Below are positions 25,514 through 34,604 of a stretch of 64,000 bases of DNA, one piece after another; position 1 is the first letter of the stretch, and each line of letters starts with the position of its first letter. Where the stretch lies: contig NZ_LT985188.1 of assembly GCF_900289045.1 (NCBI RefSeq), positions 3,038,001 to 3,102,000 on the forward strand, written 5' to 3'. The DNA comes from Micropruina glycogenica (GTDB lineage Bacteria; Actinomycetota; Actinomycetes; Propionibacteriales; Propionibacteriaceae). The position numbers and the translations under genes are program-made. The notes under the pieces are model-generated. The model made no database searches, had not been told where the DNA came from, and saw only the letters and a program-made list of their open reading frames with translations.

Positions 25514-26434
25514 CTAGATCGAGTTATAGTCACCCAGCAGCTCGGCCAGGCGCTCCAGGTCTTCGTCACCGGCGAAGTCGATCACGATGCGTCCCTTGCC
25601 CTTGGCGCCCATCACCACGTTGACCCGGGTGTCGAGCCGTTCGATCAACCGGTCTGCCAGGGCGCTGGCGCGAGCGCTCGGTTCACGTACCACCCGGGCC
25701 CGGGTTCGCTTCTCGGTCGCGCCGTCGCCGAGTGCCACGATCTCTTCGACGGCCCGCACCGACAGGTTCTCGGCGACCACGCGTTGCGCCAGCCGCTCCA
25801 TGGCCAGCGGGTCACCGAGAGCAAGAATCGCGCGCGCGTGGCCGGCGCTCAACACTCCGGCGGCGACCCGCCGCTGCACCGGAGCGGGCAACTGCAGCAA
25901 CCGAATGGTGTTGCTGATGTGGGGCCGGCTGCGCTTGATGCGGCCCGACAGCTGCTCTTGGGTGCAGCCGAAGTCGGAGAGCAGTTGCTGGTACGCGGCG
26001 GCCTCTTCCAAGGGGTTGAGCTGGGCCCGGTGAAGGTTCTCGAGCAACGCGTCGCGCAGCAGATCGTGCTCTTGCGTCGGTCGCACGATCGCCGGAATGG
26101 TGTCGAGCCCGGCCGCCTGGGTCGCGCGCAGCCGGCGCTCCCCCATCACCAACTCGTACTGATCATCACCCAGTGGACGCACCACCACGGGCTGCAACAG
26201 ACCGACCTCACCGATGGACGCCACCAGTTCGGCCAGCGCATCCTCGTCGAACACCTGCCGAGGCTGCTTGGGGTTCGGGCGAATGCTCTGCACGGCCAAG
26301 TCGGCGTAGTACGAGCCCGCGGGGGGTTCGACCGCAAGCGGTTCGGCGCGTCGAGGTTCCAGGCTCGGATCGGTGCGGTGAATAAGGTCGCCGAGCCCTC
26401 GACCCAGGCCCGGACGGGGTTTGGTGGCGTTCAT
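25514..26434 (-). CDS. parB: Chromosome-partitioning protein ParB
   Basis: 306 residues. The N-terminal RPGLGRGLGDLI binds ParA. The CTPase/ParB motif GERRLRA lies in VMGERRLRATQAAGL. A helix-turn-helix region (ISNTIRLLQLPAPVQRRV) recognises parS, and a C-terminal dimerisation domain follows. ParB spreads from parS and loads SMC near the origin. The start overlaps parA's stop (ATGA). Two parS-type sites lie just upstream at parA. Confidence 0.96.
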   Translation of the reverse strand: MNATKPRPGLGRGLGDLIHRTDPSLEPRRAEPLAVEPPAGSYYADLAVQSIRPNPKQPRQVFDEDALAELVASIGEVGLLQPVVVRPLGDDQYELVMGERRLRATQAAGLDTIPAIVRPTQEHDLLRDALLENLHRAQLNPLEEAAAYQQLLSDFGCTQEQLSGRIKRSRPHISNTIRLLQLPAPVQRRVAAGVLSAGHARAILALGDPLAMERLAQRVVAENLSVRAVEEIVALGDGATEKRTRARVVREPSARASALADRLIERLDTRVNVVMGAKGKGRIVIDFAGDEDLERLAELLGDYNSI

Positions 26435-27342
26435 GACTGTCCTTTCGCCGCTACGCCGCGCTGGGCGATCTCGCTGGCCGCCGCCAGGTACGCCTGGGAG
26501 CCGGCCGAGGCTTGGTCGTAGGTGATCACGGTGCGTCCGTAACTGGGAGCTTCGGACACGCGCACCGACCGGGGAATCGCCGTGCGCAGGGTTTCGGCGC
26601 CGAAGTGGGTTCGCACCTCATGCGCCACCTGCGCCGACAACCGCGTGCGGGCGTCGTACATGGTGAGCACGATGGTCGACAGCCGCAGCCTGTCGTTCAT
26701 CGACCCCTTCACAAGGTCGATGGTGCGCAACAACTGAGACACGCCTTCGAGCGCGTAGTACTCACACTGAATCGGTACCAGTAGCTCTTCGGCCGCGACC
26801 AGTGCGTTCAACGTCAACAGGCCGAGTGACGGCGGACAGTCGATGAAGATGTAGTCGACCCGGTGACGCTGCAGCAGTCGGTCGAGAGCGCGGAGCAGTC
26901 GGCTTTCACGTCCGGGTATGTCCACCAAGCCGATCTCGGCACCAGCCAGATCGATGGTGGCGGGCAGCACCCAGAGATTGTCGGCCTCGGGGGACTGCTG
27001 CACGTGCTGCTCGATCGGTTCGCCGTCGATCAGCACCTCATACGTGCCGGGAACGCCGGCGTTGTGGTCGATACCCAAGGCGGTGGACGCGTTGCCCTGA
27101 GGATCGAGGTCGATCACGAGCACACGTAGACCGCCGTTGGCGAGGCCGGCCGCGAGGTTGACGGCGGTGGTGGTCTTTCCCACGCCGCCCTTTTGGTTCG
27201 CAATGACGAATACTCGGGTGCGTTCGGGAAGCGGAAGCGGGCCCGTTTCACGTGGAACGGAGTCGTCTGGAAGCTCAACAGGCGGGGGAGTGAACTCGTC
27301 GGTGTCGTAGACGACGCGGCGGGGGACCGCTGACTGGGTCAT
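26431..27342 (-). CDS. parA: Chromosome-partitioning ATPase ParA/Soj
   Basis: 303 residues with the deviant Walker A KGGVGKTTT in FVIANQKGGVGKTTTAVNL, the A' motif VIDLDPQGN and the switch region FIDCPPSLGLLTLNAL. It forms the gradient that moves ParB-parS complexes. The N-terminal ~40 residues are an acidic, Pro-rich extension, and the DNA encoding SVPRETG there is itself a near-parS palindrome. ATG 27342 is used. Confidence 0.96.
   Translation of the reverse strand: MTQSAVPRRVVYDTDEFTPPPVELPDDSVPRETGPLPLPERTRVFVIANQKGGVGKTTTAVNLAAGLANGGLRVLVIDLDPQGNASTALGIDHNAGVPGTYEVLIDGEPIEQHVQQSPEADNLWVLPATIDLAGAEIGLVDIPGRESRLLRALDRLLQRHRVDYIFIDCPPSLGLLTLNALVAAEELLVPIQCEYYALEGVSQLLRTIDLVKGSMNDRLRLSTIVLTMYDARTRLSAQVAHEVRTHFGAETLRTAIPRSVRVSEAPSYGRTVITYDQASAGSQAYLAAASEIAQRGVAAKGQS
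27245..27258. promoter_or_regulatory. parS-like site inside parA
   Basis: GTTTCACGTGGAAC matches the parS palindrome GTTTCACGTGAAAC at 13 of 14 positions and lies in the 5' coding region of parA. ParB binding here would give a second nucleation site 102 bp from the perfect one. Confidence 0.75.
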
Positions 27343-27360
27343 GCGCGTGCTCCATTAGGG

Positions 27361-27374
27361 GTTTCACGTGAAAC
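27361..27374. promoter_or_regulatory. parS: parS centromere site
   Basis: GTTTCACGTGAAAC is a perfect match to the bacterial parS core, 18 bp upstream of the parA start. It nucleates ParB and could also affect parAB transcription. Confidence 0.92.
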
Positions 27375-27540
27375 CGTCGGCCCTTTGGTCACCAGCAATC
27401 CTTCATTCTTGTTCGATCTGAAAGCCTATCTGCCAGCCCGACGCGTGCCGCGTACATCTGGTGCGCGTCACCAAGACGGTCGACGATACGTGACGGAAGA
27501 GATTCCGGCGGTACGCACAATCGGGAACACCCGAACCGTT

Positions 27541-27566
27541 GTCATCCCGGCGAACGTCGGGATCTT
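27541..27566. repeat. Palindromic repeat (family A)
   Basis: GTCATCCCGGCGAACGTCGG and following bases; one centre base is changed. It lies immediately 3' of rsmG in the gap with parA, where it could act as a terminator hairpin. Confidence 0.7.
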
Positions 27567-27568
27567 CG

Positions 27569-28165
27569 TCAGCGAATGCGGACGACCCAGGTCGGCTCGA
27601 GCTCGGGATCTGCCGAGACCGCCAGCACCTCGCCGGTCAATCGCCGACTGCGCAGGGTGCCCTGAACGTCCAGGAGTTCCTGCTCGGCACTCTCGCCCTT
27701 CATGGCCAGAAGTTGCCCGCGGGGGGCCACCAGGGGCAGGCACCAGGTGAGCAGTTTCGGCAACGCCGCCACCGCCCGGCAGGTCACCACGTGATAGCGG
27801 TCGTGCTGCTCTTCAGCGCGACCACGCACCACCGTTACGTGATCACCCAGGCCCAACTCCTTCACCACCTCGGTGAGAAAGTTGGCCCGCCGCAACAGCG
27901 GTTCAAGCAGCGTTACCTTGAGGTCGGGGCGCGCGATGGCCAACGGAATGCCCGGTAGACCAGCCCCGGAACCGACGTCGAGAACCGACGAACCCGGGTC
28001 GATCAACTGGCTGATGGCTACGGAGTTCAGCACGTGTCGCGGCCACAGCCGCTCGACCTCGCGAGGGCCGATCAGGCCCCAGTCGACTCCTCGACTTGCC
28101 AATATGTCGACATATCGGTTCGCTGTCTCGTACGCGTCACCGAACACCCGGCTCTCGATCTGCAC
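27569..28165 (-). CDS. rsmG: 16S rRNA (guanine-527-N7)-methyltransferase
   Basis: About 198 residues, GTG start. The SAM-binding motif SSVLDVGSGAGLPGIPLAI is intact, with WPRHVLNSVAI upstream and TCRAVAALPKLL downstream as in RsmG (GidB). It methylates 16S rRNA in the 30S subunit using S-adenosylmethionine. Its place between parA and jag/yidC is conserved among bacteria. A family-A palindrome follows its stop. Confidence 0.93.
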   Translation of the reverse strand: MQIESRVFGDAYETANRYVDILASRGVDWGLIGPREVERLWPRHVLNSVAISQLIDPGSSVLDVGSGAGLPGIPLAIARPDLKVTLLEPLLRRANFLTEVVKELGLGDHVTVVRGRAEEQHDRYHVVTCRAVAALPKLLTWCLPLVAPRGQLLAMKGESAEQELLDVQGTLRSRRLTGEVLAVSADPELEPTWVVRIR

Positions 28166-28174
28166 CCACTCTGT

Positions 28175-28608
28175 CTACTGCACGAAGGCCTGCAAGCCAA
28201 CCTCGTCGAGATCGTCCAGCAGTCGTTCGACGTAGGCCTGCACGCCGGCCTCGGAATTGCTGGCAGCCACGTCATCTGCCCTAGCCCTCAGCCAGTCGGG
28301 TGCGTTGGCCATGGCCACGCCGTGGCCCACCACAGCCAGCAACTCGGCGTCGTTGCCCCCGTCGCCGAAAGCCACAGCATCGTCGACCCGCAAGCCCAGG
28401 CGGTTGGCGAGCCACTGCAGGGCAGTGCCCTTGTTCACGTCGTCGGCGATCAGATCGATGGAGCCGCGCCCGCTGGAGGTGGCGACCACCCCGCTCGGCA
28501 TGGTGCGGCGCAGCTGGTCGAGCAACTGCGTGGTCGATGCGGGCGCGCAGCCCGGAACAACTTGACCACAGGCTCGGGTACGTCAGCCCAATCGTCCACC
28601 CAGCCCAG
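28175..28608 (-). pseudogene. HAD (Cof-type) phosphatase, truncated and frameshifted
   Basis: The C-terminal half of a Cof-type HAD hydrolase is intact in one frame from ~28545 to 28175: SGRGSIDLIADDVNKGTALQ, AFGDGGNDAELLAVVGHGVA (motif IV) and the tail. A preceding stretch (DDWADVPEPVVKLF) matches the same family but lies in another frame, so a one-base shift occurred near 28545 in a GCGCGCCC run. Everything upstream of ~28608, including motif I (DxD) and motif II, is missing. At that point the neighbouring acetyltransferase homology begins on the other strand. No functional enzyme is expected. Confidence 0.7.
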
Positions 28609-28611
28609 CTG

Positions 28612-28971
28612 CCGCTGTTCGTCGACTACGGCGATCACATCACCATCGGCGATCGCACGTTCATCAACTGCAACCTCACCGCCCTCGACGTGGCCCCGAT
28701 CGTGATCGGCGCCGACTGTCAACTCGGGCCGTCGGTGCAACTGCTCACCCCGATCCACCCGATCGAGCCGCAACCCCGCCGCGACAAGCTCGAAGGCGGA
28801 CGTCCGATCACGCTGGGCGACAACGTGTGGCTGGGCGGAGGAGTGATCGTCTGCCCGGGTGTGACGATCGGCGACAACACCGTGGTGGGGGCCGGTTCGG
28901 TGGTCACCCGCGACCTGCCGGCAAACGTGATCGCCGTGGGCAATCCCGCCCGGGTGTTGCGGAGCATCTGA
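28612..28971 (+). pseudogene. Maltose/galactoside O-acetyltransferase, 5'-truncated
   Basis: About 119 residues of a left-handed beta-helix acetyltransferase: PLFVDYGDHITIGDRTFIN, LLTPIHPIEPQPRRDK, DNVWLGGGVIVCPGVTIGDN and VVTRDLPANVIAVGNPARV. These hexapeptide repeats include the catalytic His region. The usual N-terminal ~60-70 residues of Maa-type proteins are absent; the frame continues upstream only into unrelated HAD sequence read backwards. It has no credible start or ribosome site of its own, so it is called a remnant, though a fusion product is conceivable. The TetR gene starts 2 bp after its stop. Confidence 0.7.
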
Positions 28972-28972
28972 C

Positions 28973-29527
28973 GTGCCGGCCAACCCGCGCTACGACCCTG
29001 GGCGCCGCGAGCGCATCATCGACGCCTGTCTCGACGTGATCGCCGAGCATGGCGTGGCCGGCACCTCGCACCGTCGGGTGGCGGCGGCGGCCCGGGTTCC
29101 GCTGGGTTCGATGACGTACCACTTCGACGGCATGGACGACCTGTTGCGGGCAGCCTTCGCGCGGTTCAGCGAGGGCGGCGCGCAGCAGATCGAACGGCGC
29201 ATGAACGGTGCGAACACCGCCGACGAGGCACGGGCCGCCGTAGTGGCTTTGATCACCGACGACGTGTTCAGCAACCAACGCGACCTGGTGCTCACCCACG
29301 AGCTGTACACGTTGGCGGCGCGAGAGCCGGCTTACCGCGAGTTCACCCACGCGTGGATGGCACGCAGCCGAGCCGCTCTGGCCAGGCATTTCGACGCGGT
29401 CACGGTGCGCATTCTGGACGCACTGATCGAGGGCCTGACCATTCACCGGGCGCTTGATGTCGATGACGAGTACTCCGCCGACGCCGAGCAGGGTGTGCGC
29501 AGGATTCTGGCGCAGGCAGGCTCGTAG
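28973..29527 (+). CDS. TetR-family transcriptional regulator
   Basis: About 184 residues, GTG start. The N-terminal helix-turn-helix is RRERIIDACLDVIAEHGVAG then TSHRRVAAAARVPLGSMTYH. The divergent C-terminal domain senses an unknown ligand. It lies directly downstream of the acetyltransferase remnant and was probably co-transcribed with it, so its original promoter may have been lost in the same deletion. Confidence 0.85.
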   Translation: MPANPRYDPGRRERIIDACLDVIAEHGVAGTSHRRVAAAARVPLGSMTYHFDGMDDLLRAAFARFSEGGAQQIERRMNGANTADEARAAVVALITDDVFSNQRDLVLTHELYTLAAREPAYREFTHAWMARSRAALARHFDAVTVRILDALIEGLTIHRALDVDDEYSADAEQGVRRILAQAGS

Positions 29528-29773
29528 CGGTCGGTCACCACCAGATCCCGGCGTTCGCCGGGATGACGTAGGTGCGTGCGGGAGTCGATTGTCGTCCCGT
29601 GCTCGAGGGTGTAGAGACGGACTCCTATGGTCGAGCGCGTCGAGACCAGTTCGTTGACCAGCGTCCCGAGATCCCCGGCGTACGCCGGGATGACGGTGCT
29701 CATAGCGGCCTCCGCCGGCAATGCCGTGGGTGCGCGAAGGGTCAGAGGTCTCGACAAGCTCTACCAGCGAGGG
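29528..29773. repeat. Repeat gap between tetR and jag
   Basis: Two family-A palindromes in inverted sense (29543-29568 and 29668-29696) flank GTCGAG-type repeats (29638-29665 and 29745-29768). No gene is seen. Confidence 0.75.
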
Positions 29774-30337
29774 TCAGCCCTTCGGCAGCACCACGACGCG
29801 GCGCTTGGGCTCTTCGCCCTCCGACTCGCTGACCAGACCAGCCGCGGCCACCACGTCGTGCACGATCTTGCGCTCGAACGGGTTCATCGGGGCCAGCCGG
29901 ACGGGCTCGCCGTCTTCGACCACCTCGGCGATGGCGTCCTTGGCCAGCACCTCCAGCTCTTTGCGACGCTTGTCGCGGTGCCCGGCCACGTCGAGCATCA
30001 GCCGGGAGCGGTGACCCGTCTCGGTCATCACCGCCAGCCGGGCCAGCTCTTGCAGCGCCTCGAGCACCTCACCGTTGCGGCCCACCAGCACGTCACCGTC
30101 GGTGACGATCGACACGTGGGCCCGGCCGCCCTCGCTGTAGGTGTCGATGTCGCCGTCCAGATCGGCGATGTCGAGCAGCTCTTCGAGGTAGTCGGCAGCG
30201 ATCTCGCCTTCGTTCTCGAGGGCCTGCTCGCGCTTACTGCGCGTCGGCTCCTCACCGGCGTCCGTCGTGTCGTCGGCTTCGACCACCGCATCGGTCTCTT
30301 CATCCACGGCGGTCTCTTCGGTGTGCAGATCGGTCAT
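29774..30337 (-). CDS. jag: R3H/KH RNA-binding protein (Jag/KhpB)
   Basis: About 187 residues. An acidic N-terminal ~60 residues is followed by a KH-like domain with the G-x-x-G-type loop in DVLVGRNGEVLEALQELARL, then an R3H domain (APMNPFERKIVHDVVA). The protein binds RNA and helps control cell-wall or division mRNAs in Gram-positive bacteria. It is encoded 24 bp after yidC, the conserved rpmH-rnpA-yidD-yidC-jag order. Confidence 0.92.
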   Translation of the reverse strand: MTDLHTEETAVDEETDAVVEADDTTDAGEEPTRSKREQALENEGEIAADYLEELLDIADLDGDIDTYSEGGRAHVSIVTDGDVLVGRNGEVLEALQELARLAVMTETGHRSRLMLDVAGHRDKRRKELEVLAKDAIAEVVEDGEPVRLAPMNPFERKIVHDVVAAAGLVSESEGEEPKRRVVVLPKG

Positions 30338-30361
30338 GTTCGGTTCACTCCTGTTGCCGGC

Positions 30362-31522
30362 TCAGGCGTCGCCGGTGGTGGGCTTGGGCTTGGGTTGGGC
30401 CGACCTGCGGGCCGAGCGGCTGGAGCGTGTGGGCTGCTGCCGCTGCACCTGCTGGCGTTGCGCCGAGGCCTGCTCAGCGGTGCCGCTGGTCGAGGTGGTG
30501 CCGTTCTTCGCCGTCGACCCCTTGCCGCCGGCGGACGGCGCGCTGCCGGTGCCCGACGTGCTCTGCCTCGCGACCTTTGTCGGGTCGGCGGGTGCAGCGG
30601 ACGGAGCAGCCTTGCGACTCTTGCCGGCTCGCTTGCGAGCGAGCTCTTCGGGGTCTTTACCCTTGGCCCGCATGCGCTCTTCCCAGTCGATGTAGGCCGG
30701 GGTGTTGGGGGCCGGGTTGTTGTGGATCAGGATGTACTGCTGCGCCATCGTCCAGGTGTTCGAGACCAGCCAGTACAGCAGCACGCCGACCGGAATGTTC
30801 ACGCCCATGAACAGGTACATGAACGGAAAGACGTACAGCATGATCTTCTGCTGCTGGGCGAACTGGCCGGTCAGCGCCTCGGGCGGCATGTTCTTGCGCA
30901 TCAGCTGCAGCTGGGTGACGAACAGCACCGCGGTCATGCTGAGCACCAGCACCGCGGTCAGAATCTGCGTGGGGCCGAAACCGCTGGTGAGCGGCCAGAA
31001 GACGCCCGACAGCTTGGCGCCGAAGATCGTCGCGTTGCGCAGCGATTCGGCCTGCTCGATGGTCAGCACACCAATGGCGTGACCCTGCGAGGCGTTCCAC
31101 AGCACCTGGTAGAGGGCGATGAAGATGGGCATCTGCAGCAGCAACGGCAGGCAGGACGCCATCGGGTTCACACCCTCGTCCTTGTACAGCTTCATCGTCT
31201 CTTGGCCCAGGCGCTCGCGGTCGTGGCCGTACTTCTCTTGCAGGGCCTTCATCTGCGGCTGCAGCAACTGCATGTTGCGCGAGCTGCGAATCTGGCGCAC
31301 GAACAACGGAATCAGCGCGGTACGAATCACCACTGTCAGCGAGATGATGGCCAGCGCCCACGCCCAGCCGCTGTCGGCCCCCAAGAACGAAGCGAAGAGG
31401 GCGTGGAACGTGGTCATCACCCACGACACGGCCCAATACAGCGGCGCCATCATGGTGTTCAGGGCGCCGAGGAGGTCGCCCCACAGGTCCAGCGGCACGA
31501 TCTGCGGAATCGGTGGAATCAC
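30362..31522 (-). CDS. yidC: Membrane protein insertase YidC/Oxa1
   Basis: About 386 residues. The five-helix Oxa1 core includes IISLTVVIRTALIPLFVRQ with the conserved hydrophilic-groove Arg, and PMASCLPLLLQMPIFIALYQ. A basic, Ser/Thr/Gln-rich tail of about 100 residues probably contacts ribosomes. It has no large periplasmic domain, as usual for Gram-positive YidC. Its start overlaps yidD's stop by 4 nt. Confidence 0.95.
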   Translation of the reverse strand: MIPPIPQIVPLDLWGDLLGALNTMMAPLYWAVSWVMTTFHALFASFLGADSGWAWALAIISLTVVIRTALIPLFVRQIRSSRNMQLLQPQMKALQEKYGHDRERLGQETMKLYKDEGVNPMASCLPLLLQMPIFIALYQVLWNASQGHAIGVLTIEQAESLRNATIFGAKLSGVFWPLTSGFGPTQILTAVLVLSMTAVLFVTQLQLMRKNMPPEALTGQFAQQQKIMLYVFPFMYLFMGVNIPVGVLLYWLVSNTWTMAQQYILIHNNPAPNTPAYIDWEERMRAKGKDPEELARKRAGKSRKAAPSAAPADPTKVARQSTSGTGSAPSAGGKGSTAKNGTTSTSGTAEQASAQRQQVQRQQPTRSSRSARRSAQPKPKPTTGDA

Positions 31523-31797
31523 GTTGCTCCTCGAAGTCGGGGTTCGGACGCGGCTTGTTCACGGGCCCACTCGGCGGCCGCGGGGGTGCCCGGCACGGGG
31601 TCGTACCCTCCCAGCGACCACGGGTGACAGTGCGCCAGCCGATGCAGCGCCAGCCCGGTGCCCCGCCATGCGCCGTGCACGGTGACGGCTTCGAGCGCGT
31701 AGGCCGAGCACGACGGGTAGTACTTGCAGACCTGCCCGTAGAGCGGGCTGATCAGGGTGCGGTACGCCTTGAGTAGGCCGATCAGCACGTGTTTCAT
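31519..31797 (-). CDS. yidD: Membrane protein insertion efficiency factor YidD
   Basis: About 92 residues: [35 protein letters not shown] and [18 protein letters not shown], with the conserved Cys residues. A small membrane-associated protein that assists YidC-dependent insertion. ATG 31797 overlaps the rnpA stop. Normal length. Confidence 0.93.
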   Translation of the reverse strand: MKHVLIGLLKAYRTLISPLYGQVCKYYPSCSAYALEAVTVHGAWRGTGLALHRLAHCHPWSLGGYDPVPGTPAAAEWAREQAASEPRLRGAT

Positions 31798-32126
31798 GCC
31801 GCGGCCAGCTTCTTGGTGGTGGTCGTCCAGGCGGCGGCCAGATCGTCGGCGAGCCGGCCGTGTTGGGGCAGTGCGCGCACCACCACGTCGACCGCGAACG
31901 GCGTCTGGTTCAGCCGGGCGGCCACGAGGTGACGCAACTGCCGCTTCACCCGGTTGCGTCGCACCGCGTTGCCGACGGCCTTGGACACCACAAAACCCGC
32001 CCGAGACGGCGGGTTGTCGGTGCGCAGCATGTGCAGCACCAGCGTGGGGCGCCCACAACGGACGCCCCGGCGCACGGTGGTGCGGAACTCGTCGGCGGTT
32101 CGCAGCCGCGCGGCCTTGGCCAGCAC
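31794..32126 (-). CDS. rnpA: Ribonuclease P protein component
   Basis: About 110 residues from the GTG at 32126 ([20 protein letters not shown]). The RNA-binding motif is [20 protein letters not shown]. It assists the catalytic RNase P RNA in trimming tRNA 5' ends. The longer open frame upstream reads through rpmH sequence in another frame and is rejected. It lies 22 bp after rpmH. Confidence 0.93.
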   Translation of the reverse strand: MLAKAARLRTADEFRTTVRRGVRCGRPTLVLHMLRTDNPPSRAGFVVSKAVGNAVRRNRVKRQLRHLVAARLNQTPFAVDVVVRALPQHGRLADDLAAAWTTTTKKLAAA

Positions 32127-32148
32127 CTGACGACTCGTCAGGTGCTGA

Positions 32149-32286
32149 TCAGCCGGCGAGGCGAGCGCGGCCCCGGCTACGGCGAGCCGAAATGATGGCG
32201 CGCCCGGCGCGGGTGCGCATGCGCAGACGAAAGCCATGGGTGCGGCTGCGACGCCGGTTGCTCGGCTGGAAAGTGCGCTTGCTCAC
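32149..32286 (-). CDS. rpmH: 50S ribosomal protein L34
   Basis: 45 residues from GTG 32286: [20 protein letters not shown] then [21 protein letters not shown] match to L34 over its whole length; highly basic. First gene of the leftward rpmH-rnpA-yidD-yidC-jag operon and divergent from dnaA. Confidence 0.96.
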   Translation of the reverse strand: MSKRTFQPSNRRRSRTHGFRLRMRTRAGRAIISARRSRGRARLAG

Positions 32287-32625
32287 GGAAGTGCTCCCCG
32301 TTTCAATGTCATGCGGAACCGATACGCCCACAGCGGACGCACGCAGGTGAATCGCTGGCTGCGACCAACCAAGGTTACGCGGGGGTGGTGCCGGTGGGCA
32401 AACCGACCGTGCAGGAGCCGTCCGAACGGCGCGTCGAGCCGACACGCCGAAGGGCGTGGAAATTGTGCCGGACTGGTTTGCAGATGGCCCCCGGGAGCGG
32501 CTAGCGTTTCGGTCCGTTGACCTTGGCCCCACCCCGTCGGTGGCGAGGTTCCATTGTTCACACCCTGTGGATAACTTATGTGGACGACCTCGGTCGACGG
32601 CGAACGCGCAGGGAAGGGAGAGCGG
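32287..32625. promoter_or_regulatory. rpmH-dnaA divergent region with DnaA boxes
   Basis: No gene. Just before dnaA are TTGTTCACA (32554-32562, one mismatch to the actinobacterial box TTGTCCACA) and TGTGGATAA (32566-32574, perfect reverse TTATCCACA). They could autoregulate dnaA or form part of a split origin. Confidence 0.7.
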
Positions 32626-34023
32626 GTGCCCGACCAGCAGACCCCTCCCGCCGGTCCGTCCGATGACCTGGATGACGCCTGGCGGTTCGTCTGGTCAGAG
32701 GCCGATGCGCCGTCCCGGGCCTGGCTGCGCAACACCCGCGCCGAGGCCATGCACGAGGGCACCTTCATCATCAGCGTGCCCAACGATTTCACCCGTTCAC
32801 GGGTCGAGTCGCGGCTGCGTCCGTGGGTCGAAGGCCAGCTGACCAGCTATTTCGGACGTCCGATCGGCATCGCCCTGGTGCTGGCGCCCGGCGCCGACGA
32901 CGTCGCGGACGACGACGCCTTCGACACCACCGTCACGGCGCCCGCCCCCGTGCTCACCGCGGCCACCCAGGTGGACGACCGGGCCGGTGGCCGGCTGAAC
33001 CCCAAGTACACCTTCGAGTCGTTCGTGATCGGCAGCTCGAACCGGTTCGCGCACGCTGCGGCGGTGGCCGTGGCCGAGGCGCCCGGCAAGGCCTACAACC
33101 CGCTGATGATCTACGGCGAGTCAGGGCTGGGCAAGACGCACCTGCTGCACGCGCTCGGCCACTACGTGCGCAACTACCACGCCAGCCGCCGGGTCAAGTA
33201 CGTGTCGACCGAAGAGCTCACCAACGACTTCATCAACGCGATCAGCGACAACCGCACCGCCGACTTCCGGCGCACCTACCGCGACGTGGACGTGCTGCTG
33301 ATCGACGACATCCAGTTTCTCGAGAGCAAGATCCAGACCCAGGAAGAGTTCTTCCACACGTTCAACACGCTGCACACGGCGCAGAAGCAGATCGTGATCA
33401 CGTCCGATCGGCCACCCAAGTCGCTGGAGGCGCTCGAGCCGCGGCTGCGCAGCCGGTTCGAATGGGGACTGATGACCGACATTCAACCGCCCGACCTCGA
33501 AACCCGCATCGCGATTCTGCGCAAGAAGGCGGCGGCCGAGCGGCTCACCGCCGGCCCCGAGGTGCTCGAGTTCATCGCCACCAAGATTCAGGCCAACATT
33601 CGCGAACTCGAAGGTGCGCTGATTCGAGTCACCGCGTTCGCCAGCCTCAACCGGCAAGAGGTCGACCTGAGCCTGGCCGAGGTGGTGCTGCGCGACCTGA
33701 TTCCGCACGGTGACGACACTCCGATCACCGCCCCGCTGATTCAGAGCGAGACCGCCGCCTACTTCTCGATCAGCACCGACGACCTGTGCGGCGCCAGCCG
33801 CACGCAGAGCGTGGTGATGGCCCGCCAGATGGCCATGTACCTGTGCCGTGAACTCACCGACTTGTCGTTGCCGAAGATCGGGCAATCGTTCGGCGGTCGC
33901 GACCACACCACGGTGATGCACGCCAACAAGAAGATCCACCACCTGATGAGCGAAGACCGCAAGGTGTTCAACCAGGTCGCCGAGCTGACCAACCGCATCA
34001 AGCAGCGAGCTGCCAAGCGCTAG
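32626..34023 (+). CDS. dnaA: Chromosomal replication initiator DnaA
   Basis: About 465 residues from GTG 32626, chosen because GGGAG lies 6-7 nt upstream; an in-frame ATG at 32578 overlaps the DnaA-box area. Domain I is N-terminal ([20 protein letters not shown]) and a short linker is domain II. The AAA+ domain III has Walker [10 protein letters not shown] and Walker [12 protein letters not shown]. Domain IV carries the DnaA signature [20 protein letters not shown]. It binds DnaA boxes with ATP and opens oriC. Confidence 0.97.
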   Translation: MPDQQTPPAGPSDDLDDAWRFVWSEADAPSRAWLRNTRAEAMHEGTFIISVPNDFTRSRVESRLRPWVEGQLTSYFGRPIGIALVLAPGADDVADDDAFDTTVTAPAPVLTAATQVDDRAGGRLNPKYTFESFVIGSSNRFAHAAAVAVAEAPGKAYNPLMIYGESGLGKTHLLHALGHYVRNYHASRRVKYVSTEELTNDFINAISDNRTADFRRTYRDVDVLLIDDIQFLESKIQTQEEFFHTFNTLHTAQKQIVITSDRPPKSLEALEPRLRSRFEWGLMTDIQPPDLETRIAILRKKAAAERLTAGPEVLEFIATKIQANIRELEGALIRVTAFASLNRQEVDLSLAEVVLRDLIPHGDDTPITAPLIQSETAAYFSISTDDLCGASRTQSVVMARQMAMYLCRELTDLSLPKIGQSFGGRDHTTVMHANKKIHHLMSEDRKVFNQVAELTNRIKQRAAKR

Positions 34024-34604
34024 CCATCACCTCATCCCGGCGCACGCGGGGATCTCCAAACCGCCCTGCGAGAGTACGTCCGATCTGAACGGTGCTCAGG
34101 CCTGCTGAGGGGTCACGCCCCCGAAATCGGACGTACTCTCGCACAGCTTCTGCGGTCTGCTTCTACGCAGGTGTTCCTCCACGGTGTGGTCGACGTCAAC
34201 CAAGATTCCGGCATCCGCCGGCATGACGAGGACCGTCACGGAACGACGTCGGGCGACCACCCGCTGGCGGAGCCTGTCGAGACCCGTCCTGTCTGCTCAC
34301 TCGGCGGTGGAGAACTACTGCAACGTGTGACTCGCACCTGTGGACAACCTCTCGGGCCGCGGATTCGTCCGCATCTACTCCCCGTGTAGTTCTGACTTGC
34401 CCACACCGCTGTGCACACCCGCTTCGAGCCTGCTCACCAGGGGTGACGCTGGTTCTGCACACTTTCCACACCAGCTATGACTACGAAGAATTGATACTCG
34501 TCAAAGAATCATCAAAGTAACCCGATCCCCATACTGTGGAAGCAGGTCGCACCCGGAGCCCGCCGGATATGATCGTCCCCCGGAAGTACGAGCAAGGGAG
34601 CCCT
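34024..34604. other. oriC: dnaA-dnaN intergenic region, probable oriC
   Basis: 581 bp without a gene. The left half carries a family-A palindrome (34031-34057), a 77-bp perfect-arm hairpin (34067-34143), a variant palindrome (34204-34229) and a GTCGAGACC unit (~34265). The right half has DnaA-box-like sites: TGTGGACAA (34339-34347, perfect reverse box), TTGCCCACA (34397-34405), TGTGCACAC (34410-34418) and TTTCCACAC (34463-34471). An AT-richer stretch (34476-34535) then suits a DNA-unwinding element. Between dnaA and dnaN is the usual actinobacterial oriC position. Confidence 0.8.
34067..34143. repeat. 77-bp element with perfect 18-bp inverted arms
   Basis: TGCGAGAGTACGTCCGAT at 34067-34084 and its exact reverse complement at 34126-34143. 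Two small internal stems (CTCAG/CTGAG and GGGG/CCCC) fill the loop, so a cruciform is possible. A degenerate relative is at 9175-9251 with the same ACGTCCGAT/ATCGGACGT core. Confidence 0.8.

Noticed and set aside
28300-28971. Full-length 223-residue acetyltransferase
   Set aside because: The first ~100 residues are the antisense reading of the HAD remnant; only the last ~119 residues are acetyltransferase-like.
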